Shown: positions 63,172 through 64,000 of the stretch, in pieces
How the letters are laid out: every line of letters starts with the position of its first letter
Position numbering within the stretch: position 1 is the first letter of the stretch
Origin: Artemia franciscana
Lineage: Eukaryota > Arthropoda > Branchiopoda > Anostraca > Artemiidae
DNA: 64,000 nucleotides
Assembly (NCBI RefSeq): GCF_032884065.1
Contig: NW_027062997.1
Span: 1-64,000, forward strand
Direction of reading: 5' to 3'
Notes under the pieces: model-generated
The model's database searches: none
The model's input: the letters and a program-made list of their open reading frames with translations, nothing else
Told to the model about the DNA's origin: nothing
Translations under genes and position numbers: made by a program

Positions 63172-63995
63172 TTATTTGATTTTGAATAATAGATTTTCCA
63201 CTTTGCTCAAGAAAGTTTTCAATGTGAGGCATGTAGAATGTATATGGTAAGCCAAGAGGATCAACAATTCAATATTCTTTGCTGTTTGAAATATACACAC
63301 AAAATTCCCCGTCTTCACAGTTGATTTTCTACTATTGAAAATGATAAGGATAGGGTCAAAGGTTTGAATATGCTCGAGAGAATCCAACATGGTAATTTCA
63401 GGGGTAAATTCCAAATAGGTTACAAATTGATTTAGTAAGATTAATACAATATTCTCCTCAAATGGCTCGGCAAAGGTAAACTCTAAACGTACTGAACCCT
63501 TTCAGACAATAGTCATATCATCAGCACTGGATAAATATAATCCAATGATAAAATAAGTTTTTGGAAACATTTCTTCAGTTATACTATTTTCAAATAATTG
63601 TGAATCTTGATCTATGACATGCATTGTCAACTCATATAAAGTCCTATTGGACCTTACTTTACAAACAAGAGATGAAAGTCCAAACATTTCTAAGTTATGT
63701 GGAGAATTTGGCCATGATCCAACGGCACTAGCACTTTTCACAAAAGCCAAAGTAAGTTCTGATTGAATTTTTCTATTGAAAAATGAAGAATTGGTGTATG
63801 TACGGGAACCAATACCAATAAGTTGTTGATTCGTGCTTTTATAAGGAACAAGCAGATAGATATTTCTTCCACTAGCTCTTAATTTTTCAATTGCCAAAGC
63901 AACAGAGCTCATAACTTGTTGATTTTGCACATGAAGTATTGCGGAGGTGAGAGAGACTGCCACATCAGGTACAGTGTCAACTATTTTTCACAAAA
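63172..63995 (-). pseudogene. C-terminal part of an F54H12.2-like (virus- or Maverick-type) protein, broken
   Basis: The minus-strand frame opens after a TGA at the window edge (near 63988) and runs 153 codons from a GTG at 63963 to a TGA near 63500. It then continues in the same frame to a stop at 63172. Readings that follow the C-terminal pattern of the F54H12.2-like family are SVALAIEKLRASGRNIYLLV (the S.ALA.EK.L motif), SELTLAFVKSASAVGSWPNS (in place of the usual V.GLV.N.A..G....P), and after the stop GSVRLEFTFAEPF (the G.LRLE..FA....L motif). This family is uncharacterised and known from invertebrate genomes, often in virus-derived or Maverick/Polinton-like settings; the assignment to such an element is inference. 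Breaks: an in-frame TGA at about 63498-63500, no ATG at the 5' end, and an altered tail that loses the usual ending. The window ends before the N-terminal part can be seen. Confidence 0.6.
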
Positions 63996-64000
63996 TAAAA

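Overview
This window looks like repeat-dominated, AT-rich animal nuclear DNA. There is no bacterial gene layout: no dense ORFs, no operons and no ribosome binding sites. Coding sequence appears as short exons bounded by AG acceptors and GT donors (GTAAGT in three of four), and the rest is satellite, dispersed repeats and decayed transposons. A large-genome arthropod, perhaps a crustacean such as a brine shrimp, is my best guess. It rests on the repeat character and exon style, not on a search.

Layout. 1-19663 is one satellite array with a 113-bp monomer: about 161 copies in one orientation, a 34-bp joint at 18170-18203, then about 13 copies inverted. 20169-20386 (+) is one exon of a YEATS-domain protein (AF9/ENL/ear type). 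23.0-30.1 kb is mostly intron or intergenic DNA with dispersed repeats, including a near-complete copy of a long palindrome-bearing repeat (28.44-30.11 kb). Two + strand exons, 27371-27485 and 36027-36181, together make exactly one muscle-type Ig domain. The 8.5-kb intron between them holds that repeat and a decayed Helitron ending at 35342. 38.4-57.1 kb is a nest of repeats bounded by two arms of a 2.2-kb inverted duplication, each carrying an LTR and its flank; the left arm adjoins a decayed Gypsy-type pol remnant. 57.15-58.59 kb is a dead LINE. 60290-60464 (-) is the exon encoding the first half of a YEATS domain. The last 2.5 kb carries decayed ORFs, including a C-terminal segment resembling the F54H12.2-like family and a CARD-like ORF.

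The most interesting point is that the two YEATS exons would splice in phase at the expected place in the domain but lie on opposite strands 40 kb apart. The satellite array next to one of them also flips orientation. One inversion, or one misassembly, with a breakpoint at the satellite joint would explain both.

No complete functional gene is contained in the window. The real host coding content I can support is four exons from at least two genes. Most other open frames lie inside repeats or are short chance frames.
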